Below are positions 1 through 4,500 of a stretch of DNA of 6,602 nt, piece after piece (the stretch's first letter is position 1; each line of letters begins with the position of its first letter). The stretch lies in assembly GCA_015655365.1 (NCBI GenBank), contig JAATFE010000057.1, forward strand, positions 1 through 6,602, written 5' to 3'. The notes under the pieces are model-generated. The model was given only the letters and a program-made list of their open reading frames with translations, was not told the origin of the DNA and made no database searches. The stretch comes from Terriglobales bacterium. Its GTDB lineage: Bacteria > Acidobacteriota > Terriglobia > Terriglobales > Acidobacteriaceae. The translations under genes and the position numbers were made by a program.

Positions 1-98
1 GGCTGGGCGAATCTTTCGGTCGGGGCGCGCGAAGCGGTTGATGAGGCGCAAGCCATCTCACCAGATAAGATTGCGGGCGGTGCTCCGGGTATGCGAGA

Positions 99-157
99 TT
101 GGAGTTGTCGGAGCTTTTGCCGATATATATCCAAGCATCTTCGCAGAAGGACGCGTC
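99..157 (+). promoter_or_regulatory. Possible promoter and ribosome-binding site upstream of the first gene
   Basis: An AT-rich TATATAT stretch at 124-130 stands out in otherwise GC-rich DNA and could be a -10 box. TTGGAG at 99-104 is a candidate -35, but the 19-nt spacer is long. AGAAGG at 145-150 sits 7 nt before the ATG at 158 and is a convincing ribosome-binding site, which is what fixes that start. Nothing in 1-98 could be assigned to a gene. One frame has a stop at 39-41 and could be the tail of an upstream gene, but only 12 residues are visible. The promoter call is an inference from base composition. Confidence 0.3.
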
Positions 158-613
158 ATGGCCCGAAAATCCAGGAATCCGAACTTCGATCAGGCGCTGG
201 AGGTGCTCCGCGCACATTCTTTTGAGGTTGTGCCTTTTGCCGGGGTGGCCGGGGGCATGCTGGTGAGCAAGGGCGGCGCGGCGGCGGTGCTGGTTGCTGC
301 TCCGGCGAACGATGGGGCGTCGGCATTTATTGTGCGCCAGGGGGCTCTGGTGCAGGGCGAAGTGGCTCGGCTGCTGGACCGCGGTTACCAGAAATTCATC
401 AAGACGTCGAAGTTCGAGCTTCCGGCCACGGCGGGGCAATTGGAGGCGATGCACCGGTTTGGGGAAGAGCTGAAGCAGTTGACCGGGGCTGTGAGCCTGT
501 ATAACGAATCGCTGGGAACGACCAGCGACCTGTATCAGTACGATCGTTTAAAGGGACGCGAAGCGGTGCAGGATGCGGCTGCGCGGCCTTGGGAACCGGC
601 AGGAGGGCACTGA
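158..613 (+). CDS. Conserved-looking hypothetical protein, 151 aa
   Basis: I do not recognise a named family. The ATG at 158 is preferred over in-frame starts further upstream (TTG at 38, ATG at 41) because AGAAGG lies 7 nt before it and the upstream 40 residues look like untranslated leader. The product starts MARKSRNPNF. It has an N-terminal half rich in small hydrophobic residues (about residues 20-65, AGVAGGMLVSKGG then VLVAAPAND), which reads like alternating beta strands of a small alpha/beta domain. A more charged helical second half follows, including RGYQKFIKTSK and ELKQLTGAVSLYNESLG. There is no signal peptide or convincing membrane helix, so it is probably cytoplasmic. The tandem PilZ gene starts 29 nt after its stop, so the two may be co-transcribed. 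Codon usage is typical of the neighbouring genes. Coding status is quite sure; function is unknown. Confidence 0.75.
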   Translation: MARKSRNPNFDQALEVLRAHSFEVVPFAGVAGGMLVSKGGAAAVLVAAPANDGASAFIVRQGALVQGEVARLLDRGYQKFIKTSKFELPATAGQLEAMHRFGEELKQLTGAVSLYNESLGTTSDLYQYDRLKGREAVQDAAARPWEPAGGH

Positions 614-642
614 TTCTTTCAGAGATTCCGGCGGAGTAAGCC

Positions 643-1585
643 ATGGAAGTGGAAGAAAAGGAAGGCGTTCTTGCTGTTGGCGGACGGAACCGCCGTGTTC
701 ACGCCCGCTCGATTGTGGATGAGTTGGCTCAGATTTTTCTGATGGACCGCGGTTCTACGATGCAATGTAACGTGGTGGATTTCAGCCTGGTGGGTGCAGG
801 CTGCGCACGAGGGAGACCTCTGTGCGGGTCCTCGGGTATGCGTCGAGGTTACGTTCAAGGTGAAGGGAATCGATCTCCGGTTCCGGGGCATCGCAAATAG
901 GGACGGATGGCCAGTATCTGGTGGGGATTCGATTTGTGGACCTGTCCTCGCGACGGCGGAGGATCTTGCCGAGGTGCTCTCGGAGGTTGAGGCCGTGAAT
1001 GCCGCGCAGGCCGAAAAGGAAGCAGTTGCAAAGCAGGTCGCAGAAGAAAGAGCCAAGGAAGAGAGTGAAATGAAGGAAGAGGAAGAAAATGAGACGCCTG
1101 GGCAAGTAGAGCAGTCCGGCCCCAGGGCGGAGGAGTTTCTTTGGGAGAAGACCCTCTATCCGGGTTGGCCCGCGGAAGCGGCCAGCAAGTCTGAGCATCG
1201 CGAGCGCCGCGGAGAGCCGCGTCACGAAGTGAACGACTCGGCCGCGATCTTTTTGATCAACATGGGCGTTGAACTGCCAGGGCAAATTGTGGATCTGAGC
1301 CTCACCGGCTGCCGCATCCGGACTGAAGGCCGCTTTCTGGTGGGTATTTATACGCGGGTGGAGACGGAGTTTCAGATCGACGGGCTGCCCTTTCGGCTGG
1401 GCGGCGTGATCCAGGCGATCCACGGTCCGCAGCAGGTAGGCATCCATTTTGTCGACCTGAGCGACCGCAAGCGGGCGCAGATCGAACATTTGATTGGGGA
1501 GCTTGAGGAAGAGCGCCGCAGCCGCGCGCGTAAGGGAAATGCGCTGGCGGGGAAGCCGTCGAAAGCGAAAGCGGGACCCAAGTAG
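643..1585 (+). pseudogene. Tandem PilZ-domain protein, frameshifted in its first domain
   Basis: The gene begins at ATG 643, with GGAG at 633-636 spaced 6 nt. The first PilZ domain starts in that frame with RRVHAR (RxxxR, residues 18-22) and DFSLVG (DxSxxG, residues 46-51), the two classical cyclic-di-GMP-binding motifs. It continues in a second frame from about 806 (EGDLCAG, then VEVTFKVKG), moves to the third frame at about 912 (QYLVGIRFVDLSSRRRRIL), then returns to the second frame at about 968 (AEVLSEVEAVNA). Restoring one C near 804, one G near 809, removing one C at 911 and restoring one G near 968 gives a single 314-codon frame. That frame aligns without gaps to the second PilZ domain, including RTEG opposite RTEG. 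A charged, glutamate-rich probable coiled coil links the two domains (about 970-1110). The gene may be a recent pseudogene or intact with local sequence errors. As written, translation from 643 stops at 898-900 after 85 codons. Confidence 0.7.
794..1585 (+). CDS. PilZ-domain protein (intact second domain of the tandem gene)
   Basis: This is the long open frame left by the frameshifts. Its nominal GTG at 794 has no ribosome-binding site and lies inside the first PilZ domain. If anything is translated on its own, ATG 1070 is a better start: AAGGAAGAGAG ends about 5 nt upstream and it gives a 171-residue product. Residue numbers here count from 794. A Glu/Lys-rich probable coiled coil covers about 60-102. 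A complete PilZ domain covers about 135-240, with RRGEPR (R139 and R143), DLSLTG (167-172) and VGIHFVDLSDRKR near 215-227. A basic tail (KGNALAGKPSKAKAGPK) follows. PilZ domains bind cyclic-di-GMP and relay it to motility, polysaccharide secretion or other outputs; no output domain is present, so the partner is unknown. There is no membrane segment. Residues 40-56 are out of frame relative to the first domain and are probably not a real protein sequence. Confidence 0.65.
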   Translation: MQAAHEGDLCAGPRVCVEVTFKVKGIDLRFRGIANRDGWPVSGGDSICGPVLATAEDLAEVLSEVEAVNAAQAEKEAVAKQVAEERAKEESEMKEEEENETPGQVEQSGPRAEEFLWEKTLYPGWPAEAASKSEHRERRGEPRHEVNDSAAIFLINMGVELPGQIVDLSLTGCRIRTEGRFLVGIYTRVETEFQIDGLPFRLGGVIQAIHGPQQVGIHFVDLSDRKRAQIEHLIGELEEERRSRARKGNALAGKPSKAKAGPK

Positions 1586-1707
1586 GTATGGCTTTGTCGA
1601 AAGTCTTTGTTTTAGATTCCACTCCGGCCTTGCGGAACGGAATGCTATCGGAAGGCAGTGCTGGTTGAGAGCATGGACGGCGCGGCTTTCTCGCTTGCCT
1701 GCATGGA

Positions 1708-1729
1708 TGCGCATCAGAAATGATGTGCA
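1708..1729 (+). other. GAAA-capped hairpin in the spacer
   Basis: TGCGCATCA (1708-1716) pairs with TGATGTGCA (1721-1729) over nine base pairs, including one G-T wobble, around a GAAA tetraloop (1717-1720). GNRA loops stabilise RNA hairpins, so this may be a structured part of a transcript. It is followed by A's, not a T tract, so it is not a standard terminator for the PilZ gene on this strand. On the minus strand no T run follows the stem either. A chance hairpin is possible. Confidence 0.3.
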
Positions 1730-1979
1730 AATCTTAAAAAAAGCGTACAGAATTAGACAGATTGCCCCTCTGCCGGCGCAGCCCCAGGCGCAAGCCGGAC
1801 GCATGTTTGGAGCAGGAATCGTTCTCCCCAGATGAGCAGCGGGTCGAACCGTTTGCGGCGCGATCCGGCCTCGATGGTCCAAGATGGTCTTGCACCGGCA
1901 GCGGCAAGTTCGACCTTGACCATGCGAAGGATACGAGTGCACAAGTTGAGTCGCGGTCGTCCGTCAAGGTCATGTGTGG

Positions 1980-1986
1980 AAGGAGG
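1980..1986 (+). promoter_or_regulatory. Strong Shine-Dalgarno site deciding the regulator start
   Basis: AAGGAGG is a near-perfect anti-16S match. It lies 8 nt before ATG 1995, 2 nt before ATG 1989, and overlaps codons following GTG 1974. The spacing makes ATG 1995 the real start of the Crp/Fnr-family gene, with the two earlier in-frame candidates rejected. Confidence 0.8.
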
Positions 1987-1994
1987 CAATGCCG

Positions 1995-2711
1995 ATGAAA
2001 GAACCGGAAAAGCCGTCCTTTGATGCGGCAGCTTATCTCGCGAGTACCGGGCCGGGGCGCAAGCTCGTCCAGTTTGCACCCAAGCAGATCCTTTATGCGC
2101 AGGGGGACGCTGCCGATTCCGTCTTCTACATCCAGAAGGGCAGCGTGCGGGTTACGGTGGTTTCGTCGGCTGGCAAAGAAGCGACGATCACGCTGCTGGC
2201 GGCGGGCGATTTTGTGGGTGAGGAGTCGCTGGCGGCCGCGGAGGGACAGCGCATGGCGTCGGCTACGGCGCTGACCGTCTGCTGCGCACTGAAGATCAGG
2301 CGGGACGAGATGATTCGCGCGATGCACGAGGAGCACGAACTTTCGGACCTGTTTCTCAAGTTCCTGCTAGCGCGCAGTATACGCATCCAGGCCGACCTGG
2401 TGGATCAGCTTTTCAACTCGAGCGAAAAGCGGCTGGCGCGGATTCTGGTGCTGATGGCCTCACTTGGCGAATCGGGGGCGAAGGAAACGACGATCCCCAA
2501 GATCTCGCAGGAGACGCTGGCGGAGATGATCGGCACCACGCGGTCGCGGGTGAGTTTCTTCATGAACCGATTCCGGAAGCTTGGTTTTATCGAGTACAAC
2601 GGGCAGATCCGGGTACATAGGTCGCTGCTGAACGTGGTTTTGTACGACCACTTTCCGGGAGACGATGCGGCTCAACCGCCGATGGAAGGCATCTCCGGGG
2701 AGCCGTTCTAG
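1995..2711 (+). CDS. Crp/Fnr-family transcriptional regulator, 238 aa
   Basis: The product is a cytoplasmic DNA-binding regulator of the CRP/FNR superfamily. An N-terminal cyclic-nucleotide-binding-like beta barrel covers about residues 22-115, with the typical QGDAADSVFYIQKGSVRVTV opening strand pair and LAAGDFVGEESL turn. The dimerisation helix covers about 117-145 (ending VDQLFNSSEKRLARIL). A winged helix-turn-helix follows at about 165-215, with ISQETLAEMIGTTRSRVSFF as the HTH core. There is no N-terminal cluster of four cysteines for an FNR-type iron-sulphur cluster; the only cysteines are an adjacent pair near 96-97. The RxS-type phosphate-binding signature of cAMP-responsive CRP is not clear (GEESLAAAEGQRMAS), so the effector cannot be named. 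The gene stands alone with a long upstream spacer, suggesting its own promoter. Family assignment is firm; ligand and targets are unknown. Confidence 0.93.
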   Translation: MKEPEKPSFDAAAYLASTGPGRKLVQFAPKQILYAQGDAADSVFYIQKGSVRVTVVSSAGKEATITLLAAGDFVGEESLAAAEGQRMASATALTVCCALKIRRDEMIRAMHEEHELSDLFLKFLLARSIRIQADLVDQLFNSSEKRLARILVLMASLGESGAKETTIPKISQETLAEMIGTTRSRVSFFMNRFRKLGFIEYNGQIRVHRSLLNVVLYDHFPGDDAAQPPMEGISGEPF

Positions 2712-2753
2712 GGTTGTTCTCCAATTTATGTGATGTTTTGAGGGACGAGCGAG

Positions 2754-2777
2754 GTGTTTTCCTGATGAAAAAAACAC
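2754..2777 (+). terminator. Weak AT-rich hairpin after the regulator gene
   Basis: GTGTTTT (2754-2760) pairs with AAAACAC (2771-2777) across a 10-nt loop, 42 nt after the regulator stop codon. The stem is short and AT-rich and no T tract follows it on the plus strand, so it is a poor match to an intrinsic terminator. It is listed because no better stop signal is visible before the repeat element that starts at 2779. Confidence 0.2.
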
Positions 2778-2778
2778 T

Positions 2779-3017
2779 TAGAGCATTTCTCCTGATGGTG
2801 TAGGGGGAGAAACGTCCCTCAGGGGCTGAAGCCCACGTTGATTTTGCGGTACTTACGGCACGACTAAAGTCGTGCCCTGACGCACATCGCCCTTTTGCCC
2901 GTGTTTTTCCGCAGCCTGTGAAGCCCTATCATTTCGGCCATTCTACGGCACGCGACCCAGAGGGCACCCCGGTTGTGCCCTTTCAAAGCCACTCTACACC
3001 TATTAGAAAATGCTCTA
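2779..3017. repeat. Inverted-repeat-bounded intergenic element 1 (239 bp)
   Basis: The left end TTAGAGCATTTCTCC (from 2778) and the reverse complement of the right end, TTAGAGCATTTTCTAA (from 3018), match closely. Both continue to a shared GGTGTAG about 20 nt in. Each end has TA immediately outside GAGC (2779-2780 and 3016-3017). Inside are three palindromes: GGGCT/AGCCC (2823-2834), a perfect nine-pair stem GGCACGACT/AGTCGTGCC with an AA loop (2857-2876), and AGGGCAC/GTGCCCT with a 7-nt loop (2961-2981). TACGGCACG occurs twice (2854-2862 and 2944-2952). There is no reading frame of its own. It looks like a non-autonomous, MITE-like or REP-like composite. The same end motif recurs at 4153-4278. 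Confidence 0.6.
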
Positions 3018-3019
3018 AA

Positions 3020-3178
3020 GACGGGGCCTTCGCACTGAATGAGTTGCGGAAGGAGATTCCCGATCTGCTGCCGACCGATCTGAGTATGCCGTCGGGCTTC
3101 GACTTGCTCAACGAGGTTCAGAGGCGCTTTCCCGCGATCCTGACCATCGCGGATCGAAGCGCTGTGAGGGGCCGGTAG
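3020..3178 (+). pseudogene. Truncated response-regulator receiver domain
   Basis: In one frame this reads a receiver-domain middle: FALNELRKEIPDLL, then TDLSMP, then SGFDLLNEVQRRFPAI. The aspartate in TDLSMP matches the phospho-acceptor site at the end of beta strand 3, and SGFDLL matches the helix after it. The usual spacing MPxMSGFDLL is short by two residues. The acidic pair of strand 1 is missing because the frame starts at the boundary of the repeat element. After TIA the expected SGA-type strand 4 decays to DRSAVRGR and a stop, so the conserved lysine is also absent. The fragment has no start codon or ribosome-binding site of its own. It is a gene relic, most probably non-functional, lying tail to tail with rsmI. 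Confidence 0.6.
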
Positions 3179-3195
3179 CAAGCCGGGCCGCGCGT

Positions 3196-4125
3196 TCATC
3201 GTGAAGCGGTCTTGTGGCGTGCGCGCTCGCGCTGCAACTCGCGATAGAGATCGCTTTTGGACTGGCCCAGCTCCCGCGCCAAGCGCTTGAGGGCTTCTTT
3301 TTCGTCGATGCCGGCCTCGGCTTGGATAAGGGCGACGCGGTCGGAGATCTTGAGCGGTGCGCCCTCTTGGCCGGATGCGGCGGTGCGGGGCAAGGCCTCG
3401 ACCAGCAGGGTGATTTCGCCGCGGACGCGGTCGCGGGCGGCCAGATCCTGACGAGCTTCGACTACGGTTCCACGCAGAAATTCCTCGTGAATCTTGGTCA
3501 GTTCGCGGGCTACGACGACGCGCAGGGCGGGACCCCAGACAGCTTCGAGATCGGCCAGGGTTTCGAGAATGCGGTGCGGGGCTTCGTAAAAAATCAGGGT
3601 GCGCGCGGAGTCCGCTTTGCCGGCTTCGGCGGCCAGGGCTTCAAGGCGGCTGCGCCGGGCTCCGGCCTTTTCCGGCAAAAAACCGATGAAGTGGAACTCG
3701 GCGGTGGTGAGGCCCGAGGCGACCAGAGCGCTGAGGCCAGCATTCGCGCCGGGAATGGGAATGACCGGGACGCCGGCGGCGATGGCTTCGGCGGCCAGCC
3801 AGGCGCCGGGATCGCTGATGCCGGTCATGCCGGCGTCGGAGACCAGGGCGATGCGTCCGCCGGCCTTGAGCGCTTCAACCAACTCGATGGAACGCTGGCG
3901 CTCGTTGTGCTGGTGGCAACTGATGGTGGGGGTGGCGATCTGGAAATGGTTGAGGAGCTTCTGGGTCTGGCGGGTGTCTTCGCAGGCGATGCGGTCGGCG
4001 CGCTTGAGAACGTCGAGGGCGCGGAGGGTGATGTCGCCCAGATTGCCGATGGGGGTGGCGACCAGATAGAGGCCGGGAGCGAGAGCGGATTCAGAGAGAT
4101 CGGGTGATGCTTCAGGTTCGTGCAA
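3196..4125 (-). CDS. rsmI: 16S rRNA (cytidine(1402)-2'-O)-methyltransferase RsmI
   Basis: RsmI uses S-adenosylmethionine to methylate the 2'-O of C1402 in the ribosomal P-site region of 16S rRNA. The 309-residue protein (E. coli about 286) has the tetrapyrrole-methylase fold typical of the family. Visible are GLYLVATPIGNLGDITLRAL (18-37), ACEDTR (47-52), HQHNE (71-75), LVSDAG then GISDPG (94-107), IPIPGANA (122-129), GFLP (148-151), FYEAPHRI (179-186) and ARELTKIHEEFLRG (206-219). A C-terminal helical tail includes KEALKRLARELGQSKSDLY. The MT in DAGMTGISDPG replaces the more usual TP. The start is TTG at 4125: no ATG or GTG exists nearby in frame, the frame upstream offers no start, and GGAG lies 8 nt before it. 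The promoter region upstream is made of repeat DNA. The next gene on this strand ends 371 nt upstream, so an operon is uncertain. Confidence 0.95.
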   Translation of the reverse strand: MHEPEASPDLSESALAPGLYLVATPIGNLGDITLRALDVLKRADRIACEDTRQTQKLLNHFQIATPTISCHQHNERQRSIELVEALKAGGRIALVSDAGMTGISDPGAWLAAEAIAAGVPVIPIPGANAGLSALVASGLTTAEFHFIGFLPEKAGARRSRLEALAAEAGKADSARTLIFYEAPHRILETLADLEAVWGPALRVVVARELTKIHEEFLRGTVVEARQDLAARDRVRGEITLLVEALPRTAASGQEGAPLKISDRVALIQAEAGIDEKEALKRLARELGQSKSDLYRELQRERARHKTASR

Positions 4126-4152
4126 TGCCTTGGCTCCGTTCGCAGGTACCGC

Positions 4153-4278
4153 TAGAGCGTTTTCAATCTGAGTGTTTACAGTTCAGATGGGAATCTGCAG
4201 TTTCCCACCCTTTGTGCAAAGAACGCACAAAGGATGGGGCACCCGAGTTTTGTTCACACTTGAATCGAAAATGCTCTA
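4153..4278. repeat. Inverted-repeat element 2 (126 bp) upstream of rsmI
   Basis: The two 29-nt ends (4152-4180 and the reverse complement of 4251-4279) agree at 22 of 29 positions, beginning CTAGAGCGTTTTCAAT on the left and CTAGAGCATTTTCGAT on the right. TA lies just outside GAGC at both ends, the same arrangement as element 1. The centre holds the strong hairpin described separately. There is no open frame of note. Short length, terminal inverted repeats and TA flanks fit a MITE mobilised by a Tc1/mariner/IS630-type transposase, but no such transposase gene is in the window; a REP/BIME-type origin is the alternative. It starts 27 nt upstream of the rsmI start codon. Confidence 0.65.
4204..4244 (+). 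repeat. Hairpin with GGGGCACCC tail, type B copy 1
   Basis: CCCACCCTTTGTGC (4204-4217) pairs with GCACAAAGGATGGG (4225-4238) at 13 of 14 positions around the 7-nt loop AAAGAAC. The 3' arm runs into GGGGCACCC (4236-4244). The copy at 6435-6476 shares the outer stem and the tail but has a different inner stem that is still mostly paired. Confidence 0.7.
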
Positions 4279-4297
4279 GGTCTCTGACCGGATGATT

Positions 4298-4414
4298 TAG
4301 AGCGGTTCCACAATCTACGCGCCCCGATTTTCATCGTGCAAGGTGCCATTTTCTTGAGGAAAATGCCACTTGAGAGCAATGGCTTCGGGATACAGCAATT
4401 GTGGAACGGCTATA
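4298..4414. repeat. Inverted-repeat element 3 (117 bp)
   Basis: The left end TAGAGCGGTTCCACAAT (4298-4314) matches the reverse complement of the right end, TATAGCCGTTCCACAAT, at 15 of 17 positions. TA again bounds both ends. The inside contains a hairpin, GTGCCATTTTC (4343-4353) with GAAAATGCCAC (4359-4369), 10 of 11 paired around TTGAG. It begins only 19 nt after element 2 and differs from it beyond the first six bases, so it is a separate family sharing the TAGAGC terminus. No gene is present in it. Confidence 0.6.
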
Positions 4415-4434
4415 GTACCTTGGATTCGTGCTCT

Positions 4435-4500
4435 CCCAGGTCCCAAAATCGGGACCTGGGGCACCCAGCGTGGTACCGCTTCATGCAGTCAAAGAGCTAG
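4435..4500 (+). repeat. Hairpin-plus-tail repeat, type A copy 1
   Basis: A perfect 10-bp stem CCCAGGTCCC/GGGACCTGGG (4435-4444 with 4451-4460, loop AAAATC) is followed by GGGGCACCC (4458-4466) and a 40-nt tail ending TGCAGTCAAAG then AGCTAG. The tail matches 6314-6354 at most positions. The end of the tail overlaps the stop codon of the M50-like gene (4497-4499), so the repeat supplies that gene's stop. Read on the minus strand, the stem lies 36 nt after that stop and may help end transcription, though no T tract follows it. Confidence 0.65.

Larger units (their letters stand above)
1586..1994 (+). other. Spacer between the PilZ gene and the Crp/Fnr gene
   Basis: This 409-nt stretch has no convincing gene. 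Small open frames exist on both strands but lack a ribosome-binding site and recognisable composition. The only suggestive one is 1588-1668, which starts MALSKVFVLDSTP and faintly recalls the first strand of a receiver domain; it stops after 26 codons. The stretch contains a GAAA-capped hairpin at 1708-1729 and an A-rich segment at 1729-1743. The last 250 nt may be a long 5' leader of the regulator gene downstream. I see no clear -35/-10 pair. Confidence 0.5.

Noticed and set aside
803..969. Programmed ribosomal frameshifting in the PilZ gene
   Set aside because: Frame changes in both directions at four places within 170 nt, with no slippery heptamer or adjacent stimulatory structure, do not fit a programmed event. 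Sequence error or gene decay is simpler.
1588..1668. Small open frame starting MALSKVFVLDSTP, possibly the first strand of a receiver domain
   Set aside because: The resemblance is limited to about ten residues, it lacks the acidic pair and a ribosome-binding site, and it stops after 26 codons. Kept only as a remark in the spacer entry.
782..1942. Long 386-codon minus-strand open frame across the PilZ gene and spacer
   Set aside because: It is antisense to a recognisable PilZ domain, has an arginine/leucine-rich shadow composition, and spans unrelated regions. No motif or ribosome-binding site supports it.
3214..4107. 297-codon plus-strand open frame opposite rsmI
   Set aside because: Its glycine/alanine/aspartate-rich content is the expected mirror of a GC-rich gene, and rsmI on the other strand has every family motif.
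4435..4460. Intrinsic terminator for the M50-like gene
   Set aside because: The stem is strong but no T tract follows it on the minus strand. The same hairpin type also occurs elsewhere as part of a repeat, so it is annotated as a repeat with only a possible termination role.
4153..4500. CRISPR-like array because of serial repeats
   Set aside because: The repeats are of different families, unequal in length and palindromic over their whole extent, with no uniform spacers or cas genes.
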